A stretch of 64,000 nucleotides of DNA from the NCBI GenBank assembly GCA_022494885.1, contig JAGVSM010005014.1:145588-209587 (forward strand). Direction: 5' to 3'. Positions 20,758 to 30,600 of the stretch are shown here, in pieces. The notes beneath the pieces are model-generated. The model saw only the letters and a program-made list of their open reading frames with translations, did not search any database and had not been told where the DNA came from. A program made the position numbers and the translations under genes. Every line of letters begins with the position of its first letter. Positions within the stretch are counted from its first letter, which is position 1. Origin of the DNA: Micrasema longulum (Eukaryota > Arthropoda > Insecta > Trichoptera > Brachycentridae).

Positions 20758-21497
20758 AAATGAACGTAGTTATGCAGAAAGCAGCCAGTCCACAAATTTG
20801 AAAAAAATAGATATTGATGTTATCGGGTGCAGTAAGGTATATTCTTTGTTCTGCTAAAAACAGCCAGACCGCTTTCATACAAAAAATGGTATTAATCACC
20901 TTTTGAAAATGGTGTCGATTTCAAAAACGGTATTTCTCAATTTGCAGAAAACACTCACAGCTCGAGAGTGTTACTTTAATCATGGAAACTGGTCAAATAC
21001 ATAATTAGATTCTTGTTTGTAATATTAAAAAAAAAACAATATATTAATTGTTTATTTATTTATTTATTCATATTTTTTGCTTACAAACTATAATTAATGA
21101 TAAAAATAATGTGACCTCACTATACTTTTTTTAAATTACATTTGAGAATACACAAAGAAGACTAACTTTAAAAAAACGAAGATAATTAACCAATATTCAG
21201 ACAATTTAAAAACAAGGTATTTGTACATCTATATTATTTATATTACAAAACACACAATGAAAATAACAAAAACCTAACATAAGCTATACTCTTGTGGAGC
21301 AGTTGGTTCTAGATTGGTATGGGCGAATGAGACAATGCATTTTACTTCTGCCTAGCTCCACTATCCATTTTTTTATAGCCTTTGTTAACGGCAAAAACAT
21401 TTTAACTGTTGTGTATATTTGATTATTCACTCTTTTCACAAAAGTGCTATTATCTCAGATTCACTTTTCTATGGCTGGCTGCTTTCTGCATAACTAC
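20758..21497. mobile_element. MITE family X2, split by a LINE tail
   Basis: The left end is AATGAACGTAGTTATGCAG followed by AAAGCAGCCAG; the right end is CTGGCTGCTTTC then TGCATAACTACGTTCAATT near 21478-21497, the inverted counterpart. The intact copy at 58818-59254 shows the two halves belong together. A minus-strand LINE tail (21045-21405) sits between them. No ORF. Confidence 0.8.
21045..21405 (-). mobile_element. LINE family JL 3' end nested in MITE X2
   Basis: In reverse complement the end of the element is AATGTGACCTCAC-like, AATTATAGTTTGTAAGC and a terminal AATAAATAAATAAATAAAC tail. The same 3' end lies on the plus strand at 22780-22845 and on the minus strand at 59490-59560. It also carries GGGCGAATGAGACAATGCAT, matching 22515 (inverse) and 60300. 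Confidence 0.7.
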
Positions 21498-21639
21498 GTT
21501 CAATTCAGCTTTTTCAAATACAAAATTATCTATTTATTTGATGGTTTGTTGTTGTTGTTGTGTTAAAAAGATAAATGTATATATTCTCAATATAATGTAT
21601 ATATTAATCAAATTGAAAACATTAAAAAAAAAATTAAAA

Positions 21640-22010
21640 GGAGCCTGGAATATCGTTTTAGCAACATTGAAAATGATTACGGCGCATCTTTGATCAATTT
21701 TAATATAGAATCACTACAAAAAAGGCGCCTTAGATATGATTTATTTTTACTTTTCAAAATTCTCAATAATATAGTTGATTCGCCGTATCTTTTACAAAAT
21801 ATTGGTTTCCGTTGTCCTCTTCGCTATACTAGATTAAATTCCCTTTTTTATGTACCAACTTGTAAAAACAATTATACCTCGAATTCATTCATTAGACGTA
21901 CCTGTAGAAATTATAACGGACTCAGTATTGATGTAGACATTTTTAACTGCACGTTGCATTTGTACAGAAAATTTCTTCATGGGGTCGATTATTTGGGATA
22001 GTTGCTGAAT
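21640..22010 (+). pseudogene. Jockey/CR1-like LINE (JL), reverse-transcriptase C-terminus
   Basis: Frame reads SLQKRRLRYDLFLLFKILNN then IVDSPYLLQNIGFRCPLRYT and IRRTCRNYNGLSIDVDIF with a stop near 21999. The LQ.RR...DL...FKILN, D.P.LL and terminal DIF motifs fit Jockey/CR1-type ORF2. The catalytic part is missing. Confidence 0.8.
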
Positions 22011-22850
22011 GTGCATCTTAAGTGGTTTATGCTATGTATATGTGCCGCATGTAATGTATATGTTTCATATGTGCGTTCATGTGTGTGCGTGGATGGCTCG
22101 GAGTGTACATTCGGTATTTTTATTTATTTTAATTTATTACCTCCATGGAAAACGCAAATGTTAACAATTATTATTTTCTCACTAGAAATTCTTTTTTTTG
22201 TCACATTCAATGTTTATACCTTTTGCATAATTTATTAAAACTTAATTGGTATTTTTATGTTGAAAAATGTTATTTTTAATACTTACTATGTATGACTGTA
22301 TGTTTTCTAAATGCAATAAAATTAAAAATTTAAAAAATTTAAAAAATACAAATAATATGATCACTAAATTCTCAACACAAAGACAACTTAAACAACTACA
22401 ATCTAAAACTACCTTTGGACAAAAGGCTTGTGAGTATACAATTAGTAACGAGAAAATCTTCAAAAAGGCTATTAAAAAATGAACAGTATAGCTGGGTAGA
22501 CGTAAAATGGATTGTCTCACTCGCCCAAACCAATATTGAATCAACTGCTCCACTAATGTATAAGCTTATGTTATGTTTTTGTAATTTCATTGTGCGTTTT
22601 GAAATATGAATAATATAGATGTACATACATTAATTATAAACATAAATACGTAGTGTTTAAAACTGTCTGAACATTTTGTTAATTATCTGTATTTATTAAG
22701 TCTTCTTTGTTAATTCTCAAATGTCAAAATATTTTTTAGAAAGTATATTGTTAAGTGTCCTCGGCACGGGTAACCCCAGTGAGGTCACATTATTTTTATT
22801 ATTAATCATAATTTAAAATGGAAAAAAATATGAATAAATAAATGTACCTA
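22011..22850 (+). mobile_element. LINE family JL 3' untranslated region
   Basis: Follows the ORF stop. It contains CTCGCCCAAACCAATATTG, a shared string TAAGTGTCCTCGGCACGGG then TAACCCCAGTGAGGTCACA and a terminal ATGAATAAATAAATG. Small open frames on both strands (22242-22626) are AT-bias shadows. Confidence 0.65.
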
Positions 22851-23199
22851 TGTATGTATGTATTTACAAGTAATTCAAATAGATCAAGTCAAAGAAGGAA
22901 TCGTGTGCTAGAAATACCACATTGTAAAACGAGGTTAGCACAAAAACATGCATATTTCATAGGCCCATTTTTTTTTAATTCTTTTTAAACTCATATTTTA
23001 TTGATCTCAAACATTCAAAATTTTCCTATTTTTAAAAAACACGCACTATCCTAGATTAAATCTAAAGATATTAACTCGTTTTTTTAGTGATATATTTTGT
23101 TGCCCTTTAATAAGGAATATTTATATGTTTTTATATATTTTTTATTTGCTTTTTTAATTACTAAAAATAAATAAGTACCTTATAATCTTTTACAGAATA

Positions 23200-23581
23200 C
23201 AATATTTGAGTTTGTCCAAATGTTCATAGACAAAAGACTGTATTTCACCCCTCTCGGGGGTCATTAAGATTAATAAATTACAACAGAGATGGAGAATACC
23301 TTAAATAAGGGAATATGGAAGTCAAGGCATTTACAGGGCTTATGACCTGTCATTGGCTGGTTTAAGTGGCCACTTTACACACTGTGTAACATTCACCATT
23401 TTGCCTATGTTTGAACATCCATATTTCTTCAATTCTTCCATCTGTTGATTTTAGTGAAGTTAAAGAGCTGAATTTATTTAAGGTATTCTCCATCCCTGTT
23501 GTAATTTGTTAATCTTAATGACCCCCGAGGGGGTGAAATCCAGTATTTTGTCTATGAACATTTGGACAAACTCAAATATTG
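23200..23581. mobile_element. TA-flanked MITE family M1, complete 382-bp copy
   Basis: Bounded by TA on both sides (23198-23199 and 23582-23583). The terminal inverted repeats run about 70 bp: CAATATTTGAGTTTGTCCAA at the left and TTGGACAAACTCAAATATTG at the right, then ATTTCACCCC against GGGGTGAAAT. No coding capacity. A TA duplication with long inverted ends fits a Tc1/mariner-derived MITE; the transposase source is not in this window. Confidence 0.9.
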
Positions 23582-23604
23582 TAATGAAACCAACTGGTCC
23601 AAGA

Positions 23605-23905
23605 TAAAGTTTAAAAATTGAAAAATTGTTTTCAGGCGTTGCCTAGTATGGGAAATAATTTAGTCAGATGAATCTCTTCACAACAATAAAGGTTTCGGCT
23701 CTTTAACTTCACTAAAATCAACAGATGAAAGAATTGAAGAAATATGGATGTTCAAACATAGGCAAATGGTGAATGTTACACAGTGTGTAAAGTGGCCACT
23801 TAAACCAGCCAATGACAGGTCATAAGCCCTGTAAATGCCTTGACTTCCATATTCCCTTATTTAAGGTATTCTCCATCCCTGTTGTAATTTGTTAATTTTA
23901 CAGAA
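23605..23905. mobile_element. MITE family M1, inverted partial neighbour
   Basis: Runs in the opposite sense to 23200-23581: AACATAGGCAAATGGTGAATG, AAGTGGCCACTTAAACCAGC, ATGACAGGTCATAAGCCC and CATCCCTGTTGTAATTTG. With its neighbour it makes inverted arms of about 190 bp. A distinct interior (TTTCAGGCGTTGCCTAGTA) is shared with 46850 and 56410, so the full-length family is longer than the 382-bp copy. Confidence 0.75.
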
Positions 23906-24640
23906 TATTTTATTTTCTCTTTCCAATATTACACAAAAATATTACATCTGTCTATTTATTATAGGAGCAAAAATTCATAAACATTTCTTGTATACCCACG
24001 AACAGGTCGTGCCTTTGTGGGATTTATTTGTTTACCATTTTTACTGTTAATTTGTATTTCATTAATATGTATTTCATTGCTATGTAATTATCATTTATTT
24101 TTTGAATACTCAGTTTTACCTCTTATGCATACTGTAAAAAATATTTAATAATAATAATAATAATAAATTAATTTTAAAAATATATACCTTATATAAAGCC
24201 TATAAATAATTAACGATGTTTTAGTTGTGTCCGAATGTATGCAGACATGCTGGATTTCCTCAGGATGATGAATGTTAAACAGTGTGTAAAGTAATGATGT
24301 AATAACTTATATTTACATATAAGTTAAAAATTTAAAAAATACATAAAAATAAATAAATCAGCAGATAGAATTTAAAATCTCACCCTTATTAGCCCCCTTA
24401 GTTGGACCCTGTACATTGTAATAAAACAATAAATATTTCTCATATAATAGAATATTCTCTTAAAGTACACCGCCAACACATGTTTCAATAATTTGTCTCA
24501 CTTTGTTCCATTGAAAAATTGCGTATTGTATCTTTTTCAACTTATATTTAAACCTTTAATTGTATTTCTTTAGCTTATTAAAAAAAAGCATTAAAAAAAA
24601 TAGAAATATATATATATATATTGTTTTATTTTTTTTAAAA

Positions 24641-24920
24641 CCAACTTAACTTTTAAACACAGTTCTATATTTTATTACTTTATATTGTATTTAAAAAAAA
24701 ATTATGTTGTTAATACACTCATATTTTTATTTTTCTACCAACTATACTTCTTAACACTGTTCCTATATTTTATTTCTTTATATTGTGTTTTTTTTTAAAT
24801 CTATGTTGTTTATATACTCATCTTTTTTTTTTTATACCAACTTTACTTCTTAACGCTGTTCTATCTTTTGTTGCTTTATATTGTATTTTTTAAATTTAAT
24901 GTTGTTTATATACTTATATT
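24641..24920 (+). repeat. Three tandem units of about 97 bp
   Basis: Units begin at 24641, 24738 and 24837 with CCAACTTAACTTTTAAACAC, CCAACTATACTTCTTAACAC and CCAACTTTACTTCTTAACGC, each followed by TTTATTGCTTTATATTGT-like sequence and TATGTTGTTTATATACTCAT-like sequence. They differ by about ten percent and carry no ORF. Confidence 0.75.
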
Positions 24921-25062
24921 TTGTAAAACTTTCATATATGCAAAAGCCTTATGGGCGTGAAAAAATAATAAAATTAAAAAATTAAAAAAAAATATTTAAA
25001 TGTACCTACACTTAAGATAATATTTAGTTTTATATAAAGTATCCTTACACTGTATAATATTC

Positions 25063-25106
25063 ACCAGTCTGAAGATGCCCCTTAGAGGGTGAAAGCGCTA
25101 ATTGGT
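25063..25106 (+). ncRNA. Hammerhead-ribozyme-like motif C2 (best fit)
   Basis: Stem I strand ACCAGT (25063-25068), box CTGAAGA (25069-25075), U, stem II GCCC-CTTAGA-GGGT, box GAAA (25091-25094), self-complementary GCGC, UA, and stem I strand ATTGGT (25101-25106). ACCAGU pairs with AUUGGU over six positions with one wobble. Short GC palindromes in stem III usually require dimeric folding in natural hammerheads. The extra U after the first box is a departure from the textbook core. Confidence 0.6.
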
Positions 25107-25339
25107 CAAAAACAAATAAGTGGAAGTGTACCAAGTATTTTTTAAATTAATAACTTATATGTAAAAATAAGTTATTACATCATTACAACGGAATTCCATC
25201 AAGAATTGTCAATAAATAATTTTAATGAAAAAATAGTGTGTAAAGTGGTCACTTAAACCAGCCAATGACAGACCATACACCCTGTAAATGTCTAGACTTC
25301 CGTATTTCTTTCTCTTAAACGTTCTCCATCTGTGTTTTT

Positions 25340-25660
25340 ATTTGTGAGTAGTACAAACCACCCCGGAGTGTCTATGAAATCAAAAGGATATTTTCATCTC
25401 TGCGCTCACCGTCGCAAACGCCAGGTCTGATCATTAAGAAATCCGAGGTATTGTTAACGCAGAGAATGAACATTTTCATTTTATTTGTACGACTTGTGGC
25501 CCGAGAGGCGGGAGGCCGTATCGCGGGGGACTCCCCCGACGTACGCGATACGCACCGTGCGCAGTAACCGAGCGTTATTTATTCCACTGTCCCTGGTGGA
25601 TTTCCGCGGATTTATCCCTCACGTGATGGGCTGGGGTAGGGCTGCCAATTCTTTACAATT
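25340..25660. other. CpG-rich block of unknown nature
   Basis: Strings such as GGCCCGAGAGGCGGGAGGCC, GTATCGCGGGGGACTCCCCC and GTACGCGATACGCACC stand out in AT-rich surroundings. A 65-codon frame shows no recognised motif. It abuts the end of the M1 copy, and may be part of another element or a stray host sequence. Confidence 0.25.
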
Positions 25661-25799
25661 TTCAATTTTATCAAAAATTTAAGGCACGATAAATATCTTT
25701 CATAACCTATATTTACATACATATATATATTTATTCATCTATTTTAAGGTATCTCAATAATAATATGTAAATGTATGTGTATGTGTATATATATACACG

Positions 25800-26175
25800 G
25801 TTTTTCAGGGCCAAACCGCGAAACTTTGAAGGAACATTCCTCATGTTAAGCTTTTAAAAAAATCCTAATGAATTTTTTCCAAAAACTGACTTTTAAAGAT
25901 TATTTTTTTGTGATCTCAAAATGGAGTAAATCCTTAATTTCTCGGACTAGCAGTCCTTCCACAAACCCCTACCTCTCTCCTATCCAGCCGCTTCCCTTGG
26001 GCGCGTCTGGTGCGTATCGCTTCGTTGGTCAAATACGTTTTTATCTAATTTTTTTTGTAGGGGAGGGGTAAGTCCATTTTAAGATCATACAAAAAAAAAA
26101 TTTGAAAAAAACCATAAGGAATTTTTTAAAGCTTTCCATGAGGATTTTTCCTCCGAAGTTTCGCGGTCTGTTCGT
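25800..26175. mobile_element. Inverted-repeat MITE with ACCGCGAAAC ends
   Basis: Left ACCGCGAAACTTTGAAGGAAC and right TTCCTCCGAAGTTTCGCGGT are inverted, as are CCTCATGTTAAGCTTTTAAA and TTTAAAGCTTTCCATGAGG. The interior has a GC-rich core (GGGCGCGTCTGGTGCGTATC). A half-copy lies at 60744-60870 (CCACAAAACTTTAGAG, ATTCTTCATGG, AAATGGAGACCATCC). Confidence 0.75.
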
Positions 26176-26309
26176 ATATATTCGAGTATAGTCCTTTTAA
26201 GTTTTTTGTCGAATTTTTTTTTTACTTTTATGTCTACTGCCGGGTACTTGAAACCCGAAATATAAAATATAATGGCAGGGTGGACGTAAAAAACTTTTAA
26301 TTAATGTTG

Positions 26310-26450
26310 TTTAAACTGCAACATTCAGTTTTTCCTGGACTAGCACCTGAAGCGAAGAACTAATCGCATTGAAATACGCTGCATTTGGTTTACCTATACA
26401 GTGTCCTATGCACCACCGGGTGTGGAAAGAGTAATGTTGATAATAATGTG
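26310..26450 (+). repeat. SINE, 5'-truncated copy
   Basis: Body only: TTTTCCTGGACTAGCACCTG, AAGCGAAGAACTAATCGCATT, ACAGTGTCCTATGCACCACC, GGGTGTGG, then a decayed GATAATAATG tail. The tRNA head is missing. Matches 41990-42105 in the CTGAAGCG..CTAATCGCATT subfamily. Confidence 0.65.
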
Positions 26451-26620
26451 AAATGGAACCAAAATCCTGGACCTGTGTTTTCAATGCAATTGCTACTCTG
26501 TTACTGTACAGTATTTGATAATTTATTATTGTTATCAAAAACATTTTTCACTTTGTGGTATGACATTTTACCCTTATATGTTTATAAATTTGTATAATCC
26601 ACTTTAATTATGAGTTACAC

Positions 26621-26660
26621 TTCGACCGGTTTCGAGGTTACTACCTCATTGTCAGGAATT
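26621..26660 (-). ncRNA. Hammerhead-ribozyme-like motif B1
   Basis: Minus strand: TTC, CTGACAA, T, GAGGT-AGTA-ACCTC, GAAA, CCGGTC, GAA. Box one has CUGACAA in place of CUGANGA, a change at an invariant G. Stem II is five perfect pairs, the cleavage context GUC is the preferred one, and stem I is only three pairs (UUC with GAA). Probably a decayed copy. Confidence 0.5.
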
Positions 26661-26790
26661 TAAATAACTTATAATTACACGCGTTGATATTTATACTATA
26701 AAACATTGTATAAAAGAGAAAAAAAATAATAGAAAGACGCAGAAAGAAGATAAAATTAATCAATAAATATCAACGCGTGTAATTGAGTTA

Positions 26791-26832
26791 AATTCCCGGC
26801 AATGATGTAGTAACCTCGAAACCGGTCGAAGT
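26791..26832 (+). ncRNA. Hammerhead-ribozyme-like motif B2 (degenerate)
   Basis: Partner of B1: CCGGCAA replaces the CUGANGA box and stem II pairs GATGT with only part of ACCTC, while GAAACCGGTCGAAG is unchanged. The asymmetry of decay indicates this copy is not functional. Confidence 0.4.
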
Positions 26833-26984
26833 GTAACTCATAATTAAAGTGTTTTATACAAATTTAGAAACATACAAATTTAAATAATTGTTTAAATGAT
26901 TTGAATTCACTGAGACTCGATTAAATATAGTATATCAATCAATAGGTGAGGTTCATTTAAGTATTTTATGCATGTATGTAGAGA

Positions 26985-27070
26985 AAGCGGGGTCTGTATG
27001 CAAATACAGAGTGATATGGCGTTATATCCTCTCTGTCTACCCCTACGGGGAAACAGCGTGACGATTCGTT
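26985..27070 (+). mobile_element. RTE-like LINE family A, 3' end
   Basis: TGGCGTTATATCCTCTCTG, CTACCCCTACGGGGAAACAG and GCGTGACG match the 3' ends at 28490 and 54260. Only about 85 bp remains. The minus-strand frame over it is a shadow. Confidence 0.65.
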
Positions 27071-27105
27071 TATTTGTTTCAATAAAATAATCCGATTTCA
27101 AATGA

Positions 27106-27405
27106 CTTTACATAAAAGCGCACTATCGTTCCGTTACTTTTAATTTGTCAATAGTATTAAATGATTCGCAAACCCCTGACGTTTTGGTAGAAAACCATCC
27201 GCTTTTAAACGTTGAATTTTGTAATTCGAATACCCGCTGTAGTCCCTTGGGAGAGGGAAAGGCACTTGCATGTGTAATTTTTGTTTTGATTTGCTCCCTT
27301 GTACTGTTAACGGCAATCTTCTTGAATTGTATTTATTATTTTATGGTGCCCATTCGCACCCTTTTTAACAATCGTATTGTTTCGCATCGTGAAATAAGAC
27401 TTTAA
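27106..27405 (+). other. Unrecognised 99-codon open frame with a hydrophobic segment
   Basis: Open from a TGA at 27103 to TAA at 27403, without an in-frame ATG near its start. It reads ..SQTPDVLVENHPLLNVEF.., then a hydrophobic run ALACVIFVLICSLVLLTAIF of about 25 residues, then YYFMVPIRTLFNN. The base composition is less AT-rich than the flanks. It could be an exon, a decayed envelope-free membrane ORF or chance. No homologue can be named. Confidence 0.3.
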
Positions 27406-27649
27406 AATTTTTAAAACAAAATTTGAAGATTGACCGACATTGTTGTATATTTAAAAAAAATAAAAAAATCACATGTAACTTTTTTTTTTTTTTTAACCCA
27501 TGTCGGGGCATTCATTAACATTATTTTCTAGTTACAGTAGTTTGTATTAATAATAATATATGCGCTTACATACACATATAAATGTATGCATAGATGTACA
27601 CAAACATATATAAACAGTAAAATCAATAATAAGAATAAGAACTGAAAGA

Positions 27650-28555
27650 TTTAAGAATGGGAGCAAAAATGAGTGGTATAACTGTTAACTGTCTTCTGTA
27701 TGCGGATGATGCCGTGCTTCTTGCTAGCAGCAAAGAAGACCTTCAATTCTTGGTAACAAAAGTCTACGATGTATGCAAGAAAAGCGATTTGCTTGTGAAT
27801 GTTGATAAATCGAAAGTGATGGTTTTTGAAAGGGGTGAAAATATAACTAAATGTGAGATCAGTGTGAATCTGAGATATTCTGAATCAGGTAGAAGAATTT
27901 GTGTACCTGGGAAGTATGTTTACTAGGGACGGAAAGGCCGAGAAAGATATTGAAAGGAGGGTGAGTGCCAGGAACAGGGTGAACGGTGCACTAAAATCTA
28001 CTTTGGCAAATGTTTATCGCAGGAGGCTAAACTAGCAGTTCACAACTGAGTTCTAGTTCCAACTCTAATGTATGAAGGCAAAGTATGGAATCGGAAAAAT
28101 AATTATGAAAGTAGGTTGAATGCTGTCGAAATGCGATCCCTCAGGCGAATGTGTGGTAAAACGATGTATGATAGGTGCACAAATGTCGAGATCCGTGAAG
28201 TGTGTAAGGCTGAGACATGCATTATTGACAGAATCAAGAAAGGGGTGCTGCGTTGGTTTGGACATGTAGAGCGAATGGACAGCGAAAGAACGGCTAAAAG
28301 GGATCTACGATGCAAATGTTGATGGATGCAGAAAACGAGGAAGACCGAGAAAGACATGGCACGATCCAAGTCCATCAAATACTTGAAGATGGACATGTCA
28401 AAAGTAGGAATAATCGGCGTGCGTGCATGAGAAGATGTATGAATGTAGAGGAAGCGATGTCTGTATGCCAAGATAAAGTGTTATGGCGTTCTATCCTCTC
28501 TGCCTACCCCTACGGGAAAACGGCGTTATGGTTTGTTGTTGTTGTTGTTATAAAA
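27650..28555 (+). pseudogene. RTE-like LINE family A, longest copy (catalytic YADD to 3' end)
   Basis: In order: ITVNCLLYADDAVLLASSKE with the YADD catalytic aspartates, LVNVDKSKVMVFERGE, then after frameshifts YLGSMFTRDGKAEKDI-like DNA, RLNAVEMRSLRRMCGKTMYD, KAETCIIDRIKKGVLRWFGH, VERMDSERTAK and NNRRACMRRCMNVEEA. The 3' end CTACCCCTACGGG is followed by TTGTTGTTGTTG. Endonuclease and fingers are missing, and at least three frame breaks occur. Non-LTR elements with such simple-repeat tails are typical of RTE. Confidence 0.9.
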
Positions 28556-28586
28556 TCATAATCGTCTGCTTAGAAAAGTAGCATAG

Positions 28587-28960
28587 ATGATTGGCCCCGA
28601 GAGGAGAGACTACACGCACGGAGAAATGGAGTCAATGTTCAAAATCTTAAGTCTACCAAAACATAGAAATAACATTGAGTCTCTAGATATGTTTAATTTA
28701 CTTACTGGCTCAGTCAATGTACCATCGTTACTGGAACAAGTGGCATTCATTGTTCCGATCCGCCATTCGCGAAATAATAACTATGGCTTGAATGCTCCGA
28801 TGTCCCGATTCTGTCGCATTGTAAACTCGAGACAAGATCTGGACTTTTTTGGTCTAAGTCTCTCTAGATTTAAACAATCACTGAGATAGACCAGATCTTG
28901 TCTTGAGGTAGTAATTATTATATTTTTTTGTCCAAACTTTTATTTTATTTATTTGCATAT
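28587..28960 (+). pseudogene. Jockey/CR1-like LINE, ORF2 C-terminus
   Basis: About 100 residues: MFKILSLPKHRNNIESLDMF, NLLTGSVNVPSLLEQVAFIV, PIRHSRNNNYGLNAPMSRF, CRIVNSRQDLDFFGLSLSRF. The order (FNLLTG.V..P.LL, then VP.R.SR.N..G.NAPM.R) is the C-terminal signature of Jockey/CR1-type LINEs. It directly follows the RTE copy and ends with an A/T-rich tail. Confidence 0.8.
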
Positions 28961-29744
28961 TGATGCAATAATTCTAGACCCCATTTACAAAATTGAGGTA
29001 TTTTATAGTTGATAATATTTATTTATACATACATTTTATATTTTACAAAATGGCACAAAAAATACTCTCAAATTTTGCTTGTACTAGGAGTAGGCTCAGT
29101 ATTTGAAGGGTCGCAAGCCAGAAATATTAGTTTGCCTAATGTTGCAATCGGTTCCTATATGGGCAAATGCCTGTTCTAAGAAACCGATTTGTTGCGGCAA
29201 ATATGGTTATCGTTTTTTTTTCCCATAAATGAAAATAATATTGAAGAAATAGAAAAACAGTTATAGCCCAAAAGGGAAAAATATATTTACAGTTTACGTT
29301 AGTATATATATATAAGCATAAATATAAAATTTCATAGGTTTCTAAATAATTCAATGGAATTGCATAATATTTAGATTACTATCGTCAATAGATTTACTTA
29401 TGGAAGTTAGATTACCAATCGTCATGCAGCTACAAAGCGTATGGATGAGTGGAATTCTAGCTACTATAAAATATGTCAAAAAAATTACAAAAAATAAATA
29501 GAGCATAGTAGCAAATTTGACAAGTTTTGTGTATATAAGTGTAATTTTAAATGAATAAATAAATTAATAATTCAAACCGGAAATCGGACGTGCCCATGGT
29601 GGATATCTATGGCATGTAAAAAAATCATTTCTCTCGTGCTCCTGAGAGGAAATACGGGAATACATTTGTATGGATAAAAGTAAGACCTCGCATGCTCTGA
29701 ATTACAAAAAATATTTTTTTTTAATTACCACGTATTTTAACCAT
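28961..29744. other. AT-rich spacer
   Basis: LINE-tail-like AAATAAATAAATT occurs near 29555. No domain, tRNA or clear repeat could be assigned. The short frames at 29136-29354 are not credible. Confidence 0.35.
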
Positions 29745-30035
29745 TTGAATGTATTTGAAGATCTCAAAAGGCGTGAAACAGGGATGTGTAATGTCACCAT
29801 GGTTGTTTAATCTATACATGGACAACTGTATGAAAGAGATAGAATGTATGGGTATTGGAGCAAAAATGGATAATTTTTCAGTAAGCTGCTTGTTGTATGC
29901 TGATGATGCAGTTCTGTTAGCAATCAGCAAGGAGGATTTGCAGCAAATAGTCTCCTGGAGAGCGAATTGGCGATGAACGAAAGTAAGTCAAAAGTGATGG
30001 TATTTGAAAGGGATAGTGAGGTTACTGACTGCATA
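29745..30035 (+). pseudogene. RTE-like LINE family A, catalytic-domain fragment
   Basis: Frame KISKGVKQGCVMSPWLFNLY then DNCMKEIECMGIGAKMDNFS and VSCLLYADDAVLLAISKED. It holds both the G.KQGC..SP motif (RT domain 4) and YADD (domain 5). After a small deletion it continues ELAMNESKSKVMVFERDSEV, then stops at DNA unrelated to the family. It is the most N-terminal piece of this family in the window. Confidence 0.9.
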
Positions 30036-30059
30036 ATACAATTATTTACACCACAATTG

Positions 30060-30600
30060 TTGAAACACACATTTACTACTAAGGCATTTTTTATGCATTT
30101 TTTTTTATCAAATCAAGAAAATTTACACAAACTAACTTTATAACCAAAGAAAGCCTTAAGAATTATTATGAAAAAAAAAAACGAAACTCAACTATAAATT
30201 CGATTTTAAATTAATTAAAAGTACCAACATATAAGCAAATAATATTTTACAATACGATTATATTTATGCATGTTATTAATAAAAAAGCACAGAATTTTGG
30301 AAACAAGTATGATAAAAAGTAACATGAACATGACCACAATACCAGACAAAAGCTAAAAAGCAAACTACCATTTAGAAAAAAAGGCAAAATCACAAATTTC
30401 CGTTTTATATAAGGCAGTAAAAAATTATGATGACATAAGAATAAACATTTACAAAGAAATAAAAATCGGTATGTGTTAAACAATTTATAAATTAAATGTA
30501 TGTACATTGTTAATATTAGAGCACACATAAGAATATGTTTGGGTGCTTTAAGATTCAAAATATTAAAAAATATATTTTTTTAAATGTTTTTGTAAATGTT
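30060..30600 (+). mobile_element. Jockey-like LINE 3' tail
   Basis: Matches the insert at 17132-17540 and the C-terminus at 53060-53350 in layout: ATAAGCAAATAATATTTTAC, AGCACAGAATTTTGGAAAC, GACCACAATACCAGA and AGAGCACACATAAGAATATG. The old coding frame is destroyed. It directly abuts the RTE fragment on its left. Confidence 0.6.

Larger units (their letters stand above)
24293..25234 (+). mobile_element. 942-bp family C element with hammerhead-like motif
   Basis: Flanked by a perfect 12-bp duplication AGTGTGTAAAGT (24281-24292, 25235-25246). Its left start AATGATGTAATAACTTATAT is the inverse of ATAAGTTATTACATCATT near the right end. Inside are three tandem units of about 97 bp (24641-24920), a LINE-like tail (CAAAAGCCTTATGGGCGTG, about 24942) and the hammerhead-like motif at 25063. 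No reverse transcriptase. It resembles a Penelope-like or retrozyme-like non-autonomous element, by inference. Confidence 0.7.
24216..25345. mobile_element. MITE family M1 split by a 942-bp element
   Basis: M1 pieces at 24216-24292 (AGTTGTGTCCGAATG, GCTGGATTTCC, CAGTGTGTAAAGT) and 25235-25345 (AGTGTGTAAAGTGGTCACTT, CCAGCCAATGACAG) read continuously once the intervening DNA is removed. The repeat AGTGTGTAAAGT at both junctions is the target duplication. Confidence 0.8.
26588..26872. mobile_element. Inverted-pair element with hammerhead-like motifs (family B)
   Basis: Arms of about 110 bp, 26588-26697 and 26760-26872, in opposite orientation: ACTTTAATTATGAGTTACAC against GTGTAACTCATAATTAAAGT, and TACACGCGTTGATATTTAT against ATAAATATCAACGCGTGTA. 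The spacer is a 60-bp purine-rich stretch. Each arm carries a core ending GAAACCGGTC. No ORF. Confidence 0.75.

Noticed and set aside
24600..24930. CRISPR-like array
   Set aside because: Three head-to-tail 97-bp units without distinct spacers; eukaryotic context and position in a mobile element argue for a plain tandem repeat.
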